A stretch of DNA of 64,000 bases from Clostridium massiliamazoniense (GTDB lineage: Bacteria > Bacillota > Clostridia > Clostridiales > Clostridiaceae), in contig NZ_LN879467.1 in NCBI RefSeq assembly GCF_001403635.1, forward strand, positions 124,001 to 188,000. Reading direction: 5' to 3'. Of the stretch, positions 53,640 through 63,000 are shown piece by piece. The notes under the pieces are model-generated. The model saw only the letters and a list, made by a program, of their open reading frames with translations, had not been told where the DNA came from and made no database searches. A program made the translations under genes and the position numbers. Position 1 is the stretch's first letter; every line of letters starts with the position of its first letter.

Positions 53640-54602
53640 TTATTTCTTACTATATGATACTTTTTCTTCATCAGCTATAATTTGAATATCCTTAAACCAT
53701 TTATAAATAAACTCCATAACTTCATCTTTACTTATCTCATTAAGTAATTCATGTCTACATTCCTTAAATAACTTAATATCTATATTTTCTATTTCAAGAT
53801 CTTTATATTGTTTATATAGTCTCTTTACAGATTCTCCATTTTTTCCAACAGGATCTTTTTCTCCTGACAAAACTAAAATCGGAAGTTTTTTATTTATATT
53901 TTCTAATCTATCAACTTTATATAGCTCATGTATTCCTAAAAATAAATTTCTATAAAAATTTATAGTTGGGACAAAAGCACAAAGCTTATCATTTATGTAC
54001 TTACTTTGCTCTTCTTCATCTCTTGTTAACCATGCAACTTTTGTTTTAGGGTTGTCTATATTTTTATTAAAGCCGCCAAAAGCAAAATTATCTATAAACT
54101 TAGCAGCTTTTCTATCACTTATAAATTTACTTTGCATGGTTGATACAAAAATTCCTGTTTTTACATCTACTCCATCGTTTTTTGCTGATCCAGATAAGAT
54201 TATTCCATCGATTTCACTTGAATATCGTATAATATACTCTTGTCCAATAAAAGATCCAAAACTATGTGCAAATATATACACAGGAATCTCCTTATATATT
54301 TCTTTTATATAGTTTGTTATTATATACTCATCTTCTACAATACTATTAAACCCATCATCACCTAAATATCCTAATTGACCATTTTTAATTGCTGTTTTAC
54401 CATGCCCTCTATGATCATCAGCAAAAACAATTATATCCCTATTATTTAAAAACTTTGCAAAATTTTCATATCTTCCACTATGTTCAGCCATTCCATGAAA
54501 TATTTGCACAACTCCTCTTGGATTTATAACATCATCCCATATTCTTAAAAATATTTCTTGTCCATCTTTTCCTTTTATGAATGTTTCCTTACTACTCATC
54601 AT
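53640..54602 (-). CDS. Alpha/beta hydrolase of the monoacylglycerol lipase/lysophospholipase group
   Basis: About 320 residues. HGMAEHSGRYENFA (oxyanion region), DDHRGHGKT, nucleophile Ser in IFAHSFGSFIGQEYI, Asp in LSGEKDPVGKNGE and His in FKECRHELLNE are those of Hydrolase_4 enzymes (MGL, PldB). It should cleave monoacylglycerols or lysophospholipids. Several ATG codons compete at the start (54617, 54608, 54602, 54599); AGGGTGATG best fits 54602 or 54599. Confidence 0.85.
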   Translation of the reverse strand: MMSSKETFIKGKDGQEIFLRIWDDVINPRGVVQIFHGMAEHSGRYENFAKFLNNRDIIVFADDHRGHGKTAIKNGQLGYLGDDGFNSIVEDEYIITNYIKEIYKEIPVYIFAHSFGSFIGQEYIIRYSSEIDGIILSGSAKNDGVDVKTGIFVSTMQSKFISDRKAAKFIDNFAFGGFNKNIDNPKTKVAWLTRDEEEQSKYINDKLCAFVPTINFYRNLFLGIHELYKVDRLENINKKLPILVLSGEKDPVGKNGESVKRLYKQYKDLEIENIDIKLFKECRHELLNEISKDEVMEFIYKWFKDIQIIADEEKVSYSKK

Positions 54603-54838
54603 ACTCATCACCCTCATTTTATAATTTAATTAAAAGAAATTTACATAGTTATATTCTAAAATAATTATAACATTTTTTATACTTTTTTCTACCTTCTCTA
54701 ATTTAACTATCCTCTTAACTTCTAACACTTTCAACTATTCAAAAAAGATTATTATTAAAAATTAAAAATTATTTACAGAAAAATTTTATATAATATGGTA
54801 AAATTAAACTAAATAAATTTATTTTAGGAGGATTTTCT

Positions 54839-55168
54839 ATGTCAAAGTACAAAGTTGGAGATGAATTAATAATAGTAAATGATCCAACTAAGGAACAAAA
54901 AGAATTAAAAAATATAAGTAAACTAACTATTGAAGATAATCTAGCAACTTTAAGTTTAGGAATAAAAATAATTGATATTCAATATGATGAACCTAATGTA
55001 ACTTTAACGTACAAAAATGTAAACAATGATGTAAATAAAGTTTTTGCAGTTTGTACTGATATAAAAAATTTCGATCATCAAAAAGTATTGGAAAAAGCAT
55101 TGTTAAAAGCATTTCAACAAGAAGTAAATCATATAACAGTATTAAAAAACTCTAAACTTAGCAAGTAA
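54839..55168 (+). CDS. Hypothetical protein, 109 aa
   Basis: Not recognised. Beta-rich soluble protein (KVGDELIIVNDP; NLATLSLGIKIIDIQYDEPNVTLTYKN) ending in a helix with FQQEVNHITVL. TTTAGGAGG upstream of ATG. Single gene with terminator. Confidence 0.6.
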   Translation: MSKYKVGDELIIVNDPTKEQKELKNISKLTIEDNLATLSLGIKIIDIQYDEPNVTLTYKNVNNDVNKVFAVCTDIKNFDHQKVLEKALLKAFQQEVNHITVLKNSKLSK

Positions 55169-55203
55169 AGAAAGAGAATGTATTTTTTGTACATTCTCTT
55201 TCG
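55168..55203 (+). terminator. Intrinsic terminator of the 54839 gene
   Basis: GAAAGAGAATGTA and TACATTCTCTTTC pair perfectly with a T-rich loop; the T-run after is weak (TTTT). Confidence 0.65.
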
Positions 55204-55299
55204 CTTCCTTTTGATAAAACTTTTGAATAAATTTAACTTTTTTTATTATTTTGTAATTATTGTATTTTATAATAAACATATAATTAATTAATTATTTAC

Positions 55300-55375
55300 T
55301 AACTAGCATCTATAATACTTCAAGGTTCTATAAACTAAAGATAAACAAACACAAGCCACAGTTTAGTTTTAACAA
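55300..55375 (+). repeat. Dispersed repeat family B, left-half copy
   Basis: CTAGCATCTATAATACTTC, AAGGTTCTATAAACTAAAG, ATAAACAAACACAAG: the left half plus a short tail, nearly identical to the copy at 6986. Confidence 0.6.
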
Positions 55376-55409
55376 AAAATATATAATGATCTTTACCTAG
55401 GAGAATATA

Positions 55410-55784
55410 ATGAAAAAAGAAATTATTTTTATTGTAATTACATTTTTAATAATAGGATTTATTTTACAAAAGACTAATATTTACGAATTTACATTAAATA
55501 TAATCGCTAATAAAGAGCTTAAAAATAAAATGAGGAAAAAACCTAGTAAAAAATTATATAGAGGTTTTTACGCTTTTGGAATTTCAATCTTTTTTGTGCA
55601 TTGGCTTAATAATAAGTACTCATTCCCTTTATTTTTAGAATCTCTTGTAATATTTGCTCCAATAATCTATGCAATTTTTATTATAAGAAAATTAAATAAA
55701 GATAGTTCTTTAGAATCTATTATAGATATAATATTTGCTGGAATAATTTCAATTTTATCCACTATTGCTTTAATATTTATATAA
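55410..55784 (+). CDS. Membrane protein, 124 aa
   Basis: Four predicted helices (about 4-20, 52-68, 73-92, 104-122) and a basic loop (ELKNKMRKKPSKKLYRG). Not recognised. AGGAGAATATA upstream of ATG. Own terminator. Confidence 0.6.
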   Translation: MKKEIIFIVITFLIIGFILQKTNIYEFTLNIIANKELKNKMRKKPSKKLYRGFYAFGISIFFVHWLNNKYSFPLFLESLVIFAPIIYAIFIIRKLNKDSSLESIIDIIFAGIISILSTIALIFI

Positions 55785-55788
55785 AGAG

Positions 55789-55823
55789 GCATGAATTAAA
55801 GAAAATTCTTTAATTCATGTTTT
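55789..55823 (+). terminator. Intrinsic terminator
   Basis: CATGAATTAAAGAA and TTCTTTAATTCATG form a perfect stem followed by T6. Confidence 0.85.
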
Positions 55824-55835
55824 TTATTTATATAA

Positions 55836-55876
55836 AACTTTAACTCTATTTAAAATTAAAGCTTAATTTATTACTT
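55836..55876 (+). repeat. Dispersed repeat family B, right-end fragment
   Basis: ACTTTAACTCTATTTAAAAT, then TAAAGCTTAATTTAT, similar to the right end of the copy at 47143. Confidence 0.35.
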
Positions 55877-56010
55877 TTAAAATCCTAATATATAGATTAT
55901 ATTATTTATCATATCAACTACTCTAATTATCTACCTCTCTTTTAAAAACATAAAAACTCAATAAAATATTCAAATATATTTCGTATTTTTTTCTTATTAT
56001 TAACTTTCAC

Positions 56011-56039
56011 TTGACATTTCAATATATATAATCTAATAT
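56011..56039 (+). promoter_or_regulatory. Sigma-A promoter of pnuC
   Basis: TTGACA (56011-56016), 17-base spacer, TAATAT (56034-56039), 72 bases before the start codon. Confidence 0.65.
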
Positions 56040-56110
56040 TAACATTATAAGAACGAACTTTATGTTTTATATTTATAAAATTATTCGTATAACAAAGGAT
56101 GTGTAATTAA

Positions 56111-56914
56111 ATGAACTTCTATAAAAGTTTTAGTAAATTCCAAAAAGTATTTTTTATATTCTTCACAGCTGCTAGTATTATAACTTTTCTACTTCCTTTA
56201 TTCTTAGGAAAAGACTCTCTTTCTAGCGTTTTTTCTCCTTTAGGAATAACAGGTCTAATTTGTACTATTTCTGGAATATTAGTTTCCATCTATACTGCTA
56301 AAGCTAATATCTATGGTTATGTTTGGTGGATTATAAATACTATAACGTTATCAATAATTGCTTTAGTAAGCAGCTTATACGGACAATTTATTGAAAACTT
56401 CTTTATAGTATTACCACTTATAATCTATGGTTTTATAGCGTGGAAATCTCATATGTCAAAAGAATCAACAAATAAAATTTCAATAAATACACTTACAAAA
56501 AAACAATGGTTATACGCTATTATAGTTTCAATAGCTTGTTTTATTGCTTATGCTATATTTTTAGATAAATTACCTTTAATTTTCTATAAATTATTTGACT
56601 TTAGAATTTCTGCTGATCCACAAGTATTCTTAGACTCCATAACTGCAACCTTAACAATAATGGCCGTACTTTTAACTGCTAAGAGATATGTAGCTCAATG
56701 GAACTTTTGGATTGTATCTAATTCTTTAGGAGTTATAATGTTCCTAATACAAACTATACATGTTGGAGTTGCTAATCCTTCTATTTTTGTAGGTGACTTA
56801 TCAAATACCTTATCACTTCTTCAATATTTAATCGGTTCAATTTATGGTTATATTATGTGGAGAAGAATGTACAATGAAGGAAAAAAATCTAAACTTCACT
56901 TAGTAACTCAATAA
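56111..56914 (+). CDS. pnuC: PnuC-type nicotinamide riboside transporter
   Basis: 267 residues, seven or more helices. The PnuC pattern of SIYTAKANIYGYVWWIINT, TAKRYVAQWNFWIVSNSLGVIMF (substrate-binding Trp/Asn segment) and YGYIMWRRMYNEG near the end is present. It imports nicotinamide riboside for NAD synthesis. The N-terminal part (1-45) is longer than in the shortest family members. Single gene; promoter at 56011, terminator at 56921. I saw no NAD riboswitch. Confidence 0.88.
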   Translation: MNFYKSFSKFQKVFFIFFTAASIITFLLPLFLGKDSLSSVFSPLGITGLICTISGILVSIYTAKANIYGYVWWIINTITLSIIALVSSLYGQFIENFFIVLPLIIYGFIAWKSHMSKESTNKISINTLTKKQWLYAIIVSIACFIAYAIFLDKLPLIFYKLFDFRISADPQVFLDSITATLTIMAVLLTAKRYVAQWNFWIVSNSLGVIMFLIQTIHVGVANPSIFVGDLSNTLSLLQYLIGSIYGYIMWRRMYNEGKKSKLHLVTQ

Positions 56915-56919
56915 AATAT

Positions 56920-56970
56920 AAAAAGATCCTCTATGAAAAAATCTTATCTTCATAGAGGATCTTTTTTATA
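56920..56970. terminator. Bidirectional intrinsic terminator
   Basis: AAAAGATCCTCTATGAA and TTCATAGAGGATCTTTT are perfect arms with flanking A/T runs, between convergent pnuC and the adhesin gene. Confidence 0.9.
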
Positions 56971-57004
56971 TTATTTATGACAACTTTCACTATTTAGTCA
57001 TTTA

Positions 57005-60000
57005 CTATTTTTTTCTTCTAAATAAGAATAGTCCACTAATCATTGCCATTATACCTGCAATTACTCCAGCTTCTTTTGCTGTATGCTCAGTACCTTGTAT
57101 ATTTAATCCAGTATGTGGTAATACAGTTTGTACTGTACTGTTATCTTCATTAGGTCCATTTACTAAATTGTTATCAGTATAAGTTGAACCTGTTGAGTCA
57201 TTAACACTTGAGCTATTAAATGGAGTTTCAGTGCTTCCATTTGTGCTTGTAGTATTATTTGCTGTTCTAGCACTTGATGTGTTTCCAGTTACTATATTTC
57301 CTTGTCCATTATTATTAACTACTGGAATATTGTGATTTACATTTGAAGTTGCTGAAGTTTTAACTTCTCCACCATTTGCGCTTGCATGTGCTGTAGCTGA
57401 ACTATGAGCTTCTCCATTTCCACTTACAGTAGCATGAGTACTTGTTGAAGTATGAGCCTCATTTCCTGTAGTTCCTTTATTATCATTATGATTTACATCA
57501 GTTTTCTTATTTGTATCTTTTCCTGTTGATGGTTTAACATCTGGTGTTTTGTCCTTACCAGTATTATCTCCAGTTGAAGGTCTTGCTGTATTATCCTTGT
57601 GTTCTGGTGTTACCGGCTTCACAGCTGTTGTTTTGTCTGTATCTTTTCCTGTTGACGGCTTAACATCTGATGTTTTGTCCTTACCATTATTATCTCCAGT
57701 TGAAGGTTTTGTTGTATTATCCTTATGTTCTGGTGTTACTGGCTTCACAGGTGTTGTTTTATCCGTATCTTTTCTTGTTGATGGCTTAACATCTGATGTT
57801 TTGTCCTTACCAGTATTGTCTCCAGTTGAAGGTTTTGCTGTATTATCCTTGTGTTCTGGTGTTACCGGCTTCACAGGTGTTGTTTTATCTGTATCTTTTC
57901 CTGTTGATGGCTTAACATCTGATGTTTTATCCTTTCCAGTATTATCCCCAGTTGAAGGTTTTATTATATTATCTTTATGCTCTGGTGTTACTGGTTTAAC
58001 TTCTGGTGTCTTATCAGTTGACACCTTAGTTATGTGATACACTATATGAATATCTTTCTTTCCAAATACCTTTGGCAAATCTTTTTCTGAAACTGTATGT
58101 CCATTAACAGTTATATTTTTTACCTTATAACCTTTTGGTATTGTTGGTGTATCTTTTGTTATAGGCGTTCCTACATCTCCAATTACTTTAATTATTGGCT
58201 CTTTTGCCCCCCCAACAACATTTACTGTTACAGTTGTTTTATCCTTATGTTCTGGTGATACTGGTTTCACAGGTGTTGTTTTGTCTGTATCTTTTCCTGT
58301 TGATGGCTTAACATCTGATGTTTTGTCTTTACCAGTATTGTCTCCAGTTGAAGGTTTTGCTGTATTATCCTTGTGTTCTGGTGTTACTGGCTTCACAGAT
58401 GTTGTTTTATCTCTATCTTTTCCTGTTGATGTTTTGTCCTTTCCAGTATTATCTCCAATTGTAGTTTTTGTTGTACTACTTGATGTAGAGCTTCCAGCTC
58501 CTGTAGTATTTGATGTGCTACTTCCACTTGGTGTAATTACTGTTTTATAGTTGTAAATTATAGTAACTCCATTTGGTTCAAATTTTCCATGATAATTCTC
58601 AAAGTTTTGTACATCACTTGGAGTAGTTATTGTCTTACCATTTACAGTTATACTTTCTAATTTTAAATACTTATTATGAGGTAAATCATAACTAGCTGTT
58701 TTTCCAGGTATACCCTGTAATTCTCCACTTCCATATGGTGCACCATTAATCTTTATTTCATATTTTAATGATCCTTTTTTTTCTACATTTTTTCCTATAA
58801 CATATTTAACAGTTTGTATCTTATCTGTTATTATGCTTGGTAAATTGTGTATTAAATCTTTGTCTTCTTTTGTTGTTAATGTCTTTCCGTCTACTATAAC
58901 TTTAACTATATGATATCCTTTTGGAGGTGTATAAGGTTTTAAGTTTGTATCTGCTCCAACTTCACCATTTGCAACTACAGTAGGTTCTTCTATAATTGTA
59001 CCTTTTGTTGTTACTACTTCTTGTTTTACTTCTCCTGTAGGTATCTTAGTTATGTGATACACTATTTTGCTTGGAATATTTCCATATACCTTAGGTAAAT
59101 CTTTTTTTGAAATTGTCTGTCCGTTAACAGTTATATTTATTATCTTGTATCCTTTTGGTATTACTGGAGTGTCTCCTGTTATTTTACTTCCCACATTTCC
59201 TGTTGTTGTAGTACTTGAGAATATTTTTGTTCCATCTGTAACTGTTACTGTAGCTGATGATTTATCAGGTGATACTACATAAGTAAGTTGACCTTCCTTA
59301 TCGCTAGGTATTGTATCTGGTAACATATAAATTACCTTACCTCCAGTTACTGTTGATATAACCTTTCCATTATATAATACCTTATCTAAATGATATCCAT
59401 TTGGAATAGCTGTTTTATCACATGTTACTTCACTACCTTCTGGACCTTTAGCAACTATTGTATCTTTTACTAATGTCTTTCCATCTTCTGTAACTACTTT
59501 AGCTTTTATATCATTAGGTTGATTTTCAACTAAATGATAAACTATAGTCTGATCTTTATCACCATAAGTTGTTGGAACTTTATCTACTATTTTACCATCT
59601 ACAGTTATGTTTCCTATATGATAACCTGCTGGAACATTCGGAGTAGTTATACCATTATCCTCACCAGGCATACCAGGTTTAGTAGTTGTAGTTGATATAG
59701 TTTTATTCCCTTCTACAACTTTCACTGTATCCTGTACAGGAACATGTTTTACAGTTATGACAATGTTATTGTCACTTTCTTTATTCGTATCACTATTATA
59801 AGTTACTTCATATTTACCATCTTTATTAGGTGTAACTTCTTTACCATTAATTGTTACCTTAACTATTTTATATCCTTCTGGAACATTAGGAGTTATTACA
59901 TCCTCTTTTGAATCAGGTTTTCCACTTCCTACTTCCTTTGAAGGAACTAATGTAACAACTTTTCCATTGATATCTGTTACTACTTTTGCATAAGTTTTGT

Positions 60001-63000
60001 CTTTTACATTCTTAGCTATTGTATAAGTAGTTGTATTATCTGTGTTACCAAAAGCTTTTGGTACACCATCCACCCCTTTAGTAGTATTAGTTACGTTAAC
60101 TATATGATATCCTTCTGGTATTTTGGGTACATTTAATCCAGTTTTACTTCCTGTATTTCCTGTAACTGATACTGAAGGCTCTGCTGGTTTACCATTTTCA
60201 TATACTACTTTAACTGTATCTGTAGGTTGTTTACCTATTGTATAAACAATTGTTTGATTGTCTTTCCCTTGTGTAGTTGGTACTTCACCTTGTGGTACTT
60301 CCTTTCCATTTACAGTTATTTTAGTAACTTGATATCCTTTTGGTAATTCTGGTAATCCTGTATTTACCTTTGCTCCTTGAAGATTTGTTGTTGTCTTACT
60401 TGGAACAACATTAGTACCATTTTCATAATGTTCTTCTACTGTAGTAGTTGGATTTTTAGCAATGTTATAAACAATATTTTGATCATTTCCTGTAAATTTA
60501 CTTGGTACTCCAGTAGTTATTACTTTACCGTTGTCTGTAATATTTACTATATGATAACCTTCTGGTATTTTGGGAGTTTTAAATCCTGTATCTGTTCCTT
60601 CAACTCCTGTAGCTGTAGTAGTTTTACCTACTTGAGTTATTACTTCCTTACCATTGCTATCTGTTGAATGTTCCATAACTTTTACAGTATCTGTTGAAAC
60701 TTTACCAATTGTATAAACAATTGTTTGATTATCTTTGCTTTGCGTTGTTGGTACCTCATTTTGTGGTACTTCTTTTCCATTTACAGTTACTTTAATTACT
60801 TTATAACCACTTGGAAGTTCTGGTAATCCTGTGCTTACCTTTGCTCCTTGAAGATTTGTTGTTGTCTTATTTGGAACAACATTTGTACCATTTTCATAAT
60901 GCTCTTCTACAGTTGTTGTTGGATTTTTAGCAACAATAACTTCTATCTTATCATCTTTCTCTACATTTTTATTATCTGAAAAAGTCTTTGGTAAGTTATA
61001 TAATCCATTTGCATTTGGAGTTATAACTTGGTTATTAACTGTTACTTTTACTATATGATAATCCTTTGGTATTTCAGGCATATTAACATTAGTATCACTT
61101 CCCGGTGCTCCACTTGAAACTACATGACTAGGAGTTAATATATTTCCTGTTGTTGTTTTTACATCAACATATACCTTATCAGTAACATTTTTAGCTATTT
61201 TATAAACAGTTGTATTATCACTGTTTCCAAATGTATCAGGTACACCTGTAACTTTATCTCCATTTCCATTAGTTATACTTACTATATGATAACCTTTTGG
61301 TATTTCTGGAGTGTTTAATCCTGTTTTATCACCAGTGTTTCCTGTAACTGATTTACTACTTATAACCTTAGGAGTGCTACTTCCTGGAATAAATTCTTCT
61401 ACTTTAACTGTATCTGTAGGTTGCTTTCCTATAGTATAAACAATTGTTTGATTGTCTTTTCCTTGTATTATTGGTACCTCATTTTGTGGTACTTCTTTTC
61501 CATTTACAGTTACTTTAGTAACTTGATATCCCTTTGGTAACTCTGGTAACCCTGTATTTACCTTTGTTCCTTGAAGATTTGCTGTTATCTTACTTGGAAC
61601 AACATTAGTACCATTTTCATAATGCTCTTCTACTGTAGTAGTTGGAGTTTTAGCAATGTTATAAACAATATTTTGATCATTTCCTGTAAATTTACTTGGT
61701 ACTCCATTAGTTATTACTTTACCGTTGTCCGTAATATTTACTATATGATAGCCTTCTGGTATTTTTGGAGTATTAAGTCTTGTGTTTGCTCCTTCAACTC
61801 CTGTAACTGTAGTTGTTTTACCTACTTGAGTTGTTACTTCCTTACCATTACTATCTGTTGAATGTTCCATAACTTTTACAGTATCTGTTGAAATTTTTGA
61901 TATTACAAACTTAATATGAGTCAAAGTACTATTATTTAGTATTCCTACAGTATTAAACCACTCTTTAGATACTTTTTGTCCATTAACATAAATACCATCT
62001 AACTTATAGCCTAGTTCTTTCATAGCTTCTTTATTAGTTGCTAAATTAATTTTTTCTTGCAATTCTTTTGGTGTTAAATCAGATTTACCATCATTATCTG
62101 GACCATGACCTATAAGATTATTTAAGGAAATCTTTTCACCATTATAATTAATAATATTACTTAAAGCACCACTTGATATTGCTTGTCCATTTAAATCAAC
62201 TACTTTCGAAATCCAATCATATGATAAATTTTCTCCCGGTGGAGTTAAATTAACAATATTACTTGTTGAGCCTAAATTACTATCAGGAGTATAATACTTA
62301 AAAGCTGAATTAACTATTTGATAAGTATTTCTATTTATTCCTGTCAAATGAACATTATAATTTATATAAAAATCTTTTCCAGGTTCTATTGTAGGAGCAA
62401 CAAAATAAGCAACCATCCTTGATAAATTTGTTTTTCCCGGTATATATCTAACCCATCCACTTCCTGGACTTTCAATATATTTAAGTTTTCCCTTTAAATC
62501 AAGTGCATTTGTATTATCCAGTATATCTTGATTAACAGAATTTAATGCTGATTTAGGTAATACCCATGTTGGTGCACCACTTGTATCTAATGATAAAAGT
62601 TCACTTCCAAGCCCTCCAACGCTTGTTGCTCCTTCATTACCCGGTAAATTATTTGAACCTACTGTTGGGATTTGACCAACAACAAAATATTTTTTAGTTT
62701 CATATTTTCCATTATGAATGACATCCGTAAGAGTTACATTACCACTAGAATCTACTCCATTAGAGTAATGCATACATTCATTTGAAGTTTCTCCAGTTAA
62801 AACTTGGCTATTAAATAATACTATTTGACTAGTAGCTCCTCCCTCAAGCTCACTTGAATTCGGATTATTATTATAATTATAAACTATTCCTTGATGTCCC
62901 ATTTTACCTTCTAAGTGAGCTGAAACAGTTATTGTTTGTGGTCCAAATGTAATATAATGAGCTTCAAATTCAACTCTTGGTTGAGGACTCATATTAAATC

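Noticed and set aside
57549-58037. Open frame on the plus strand through the adhesin linker, and similar ones at 58281-58550, 60377-60667 and 61571-61861
   Set aside because: Antisense to highly repetitive coding sequence of the adhesin; repeats create open frames by chance. No ribosome binding site and the reading frame merely mirrors the repeat.
57505-58440. Regular repeats that could be taken for a CRISPR array
   Set aside because: The units are contiguous, in frame, 126 bp long and encode the adhesin linker; no spacers.
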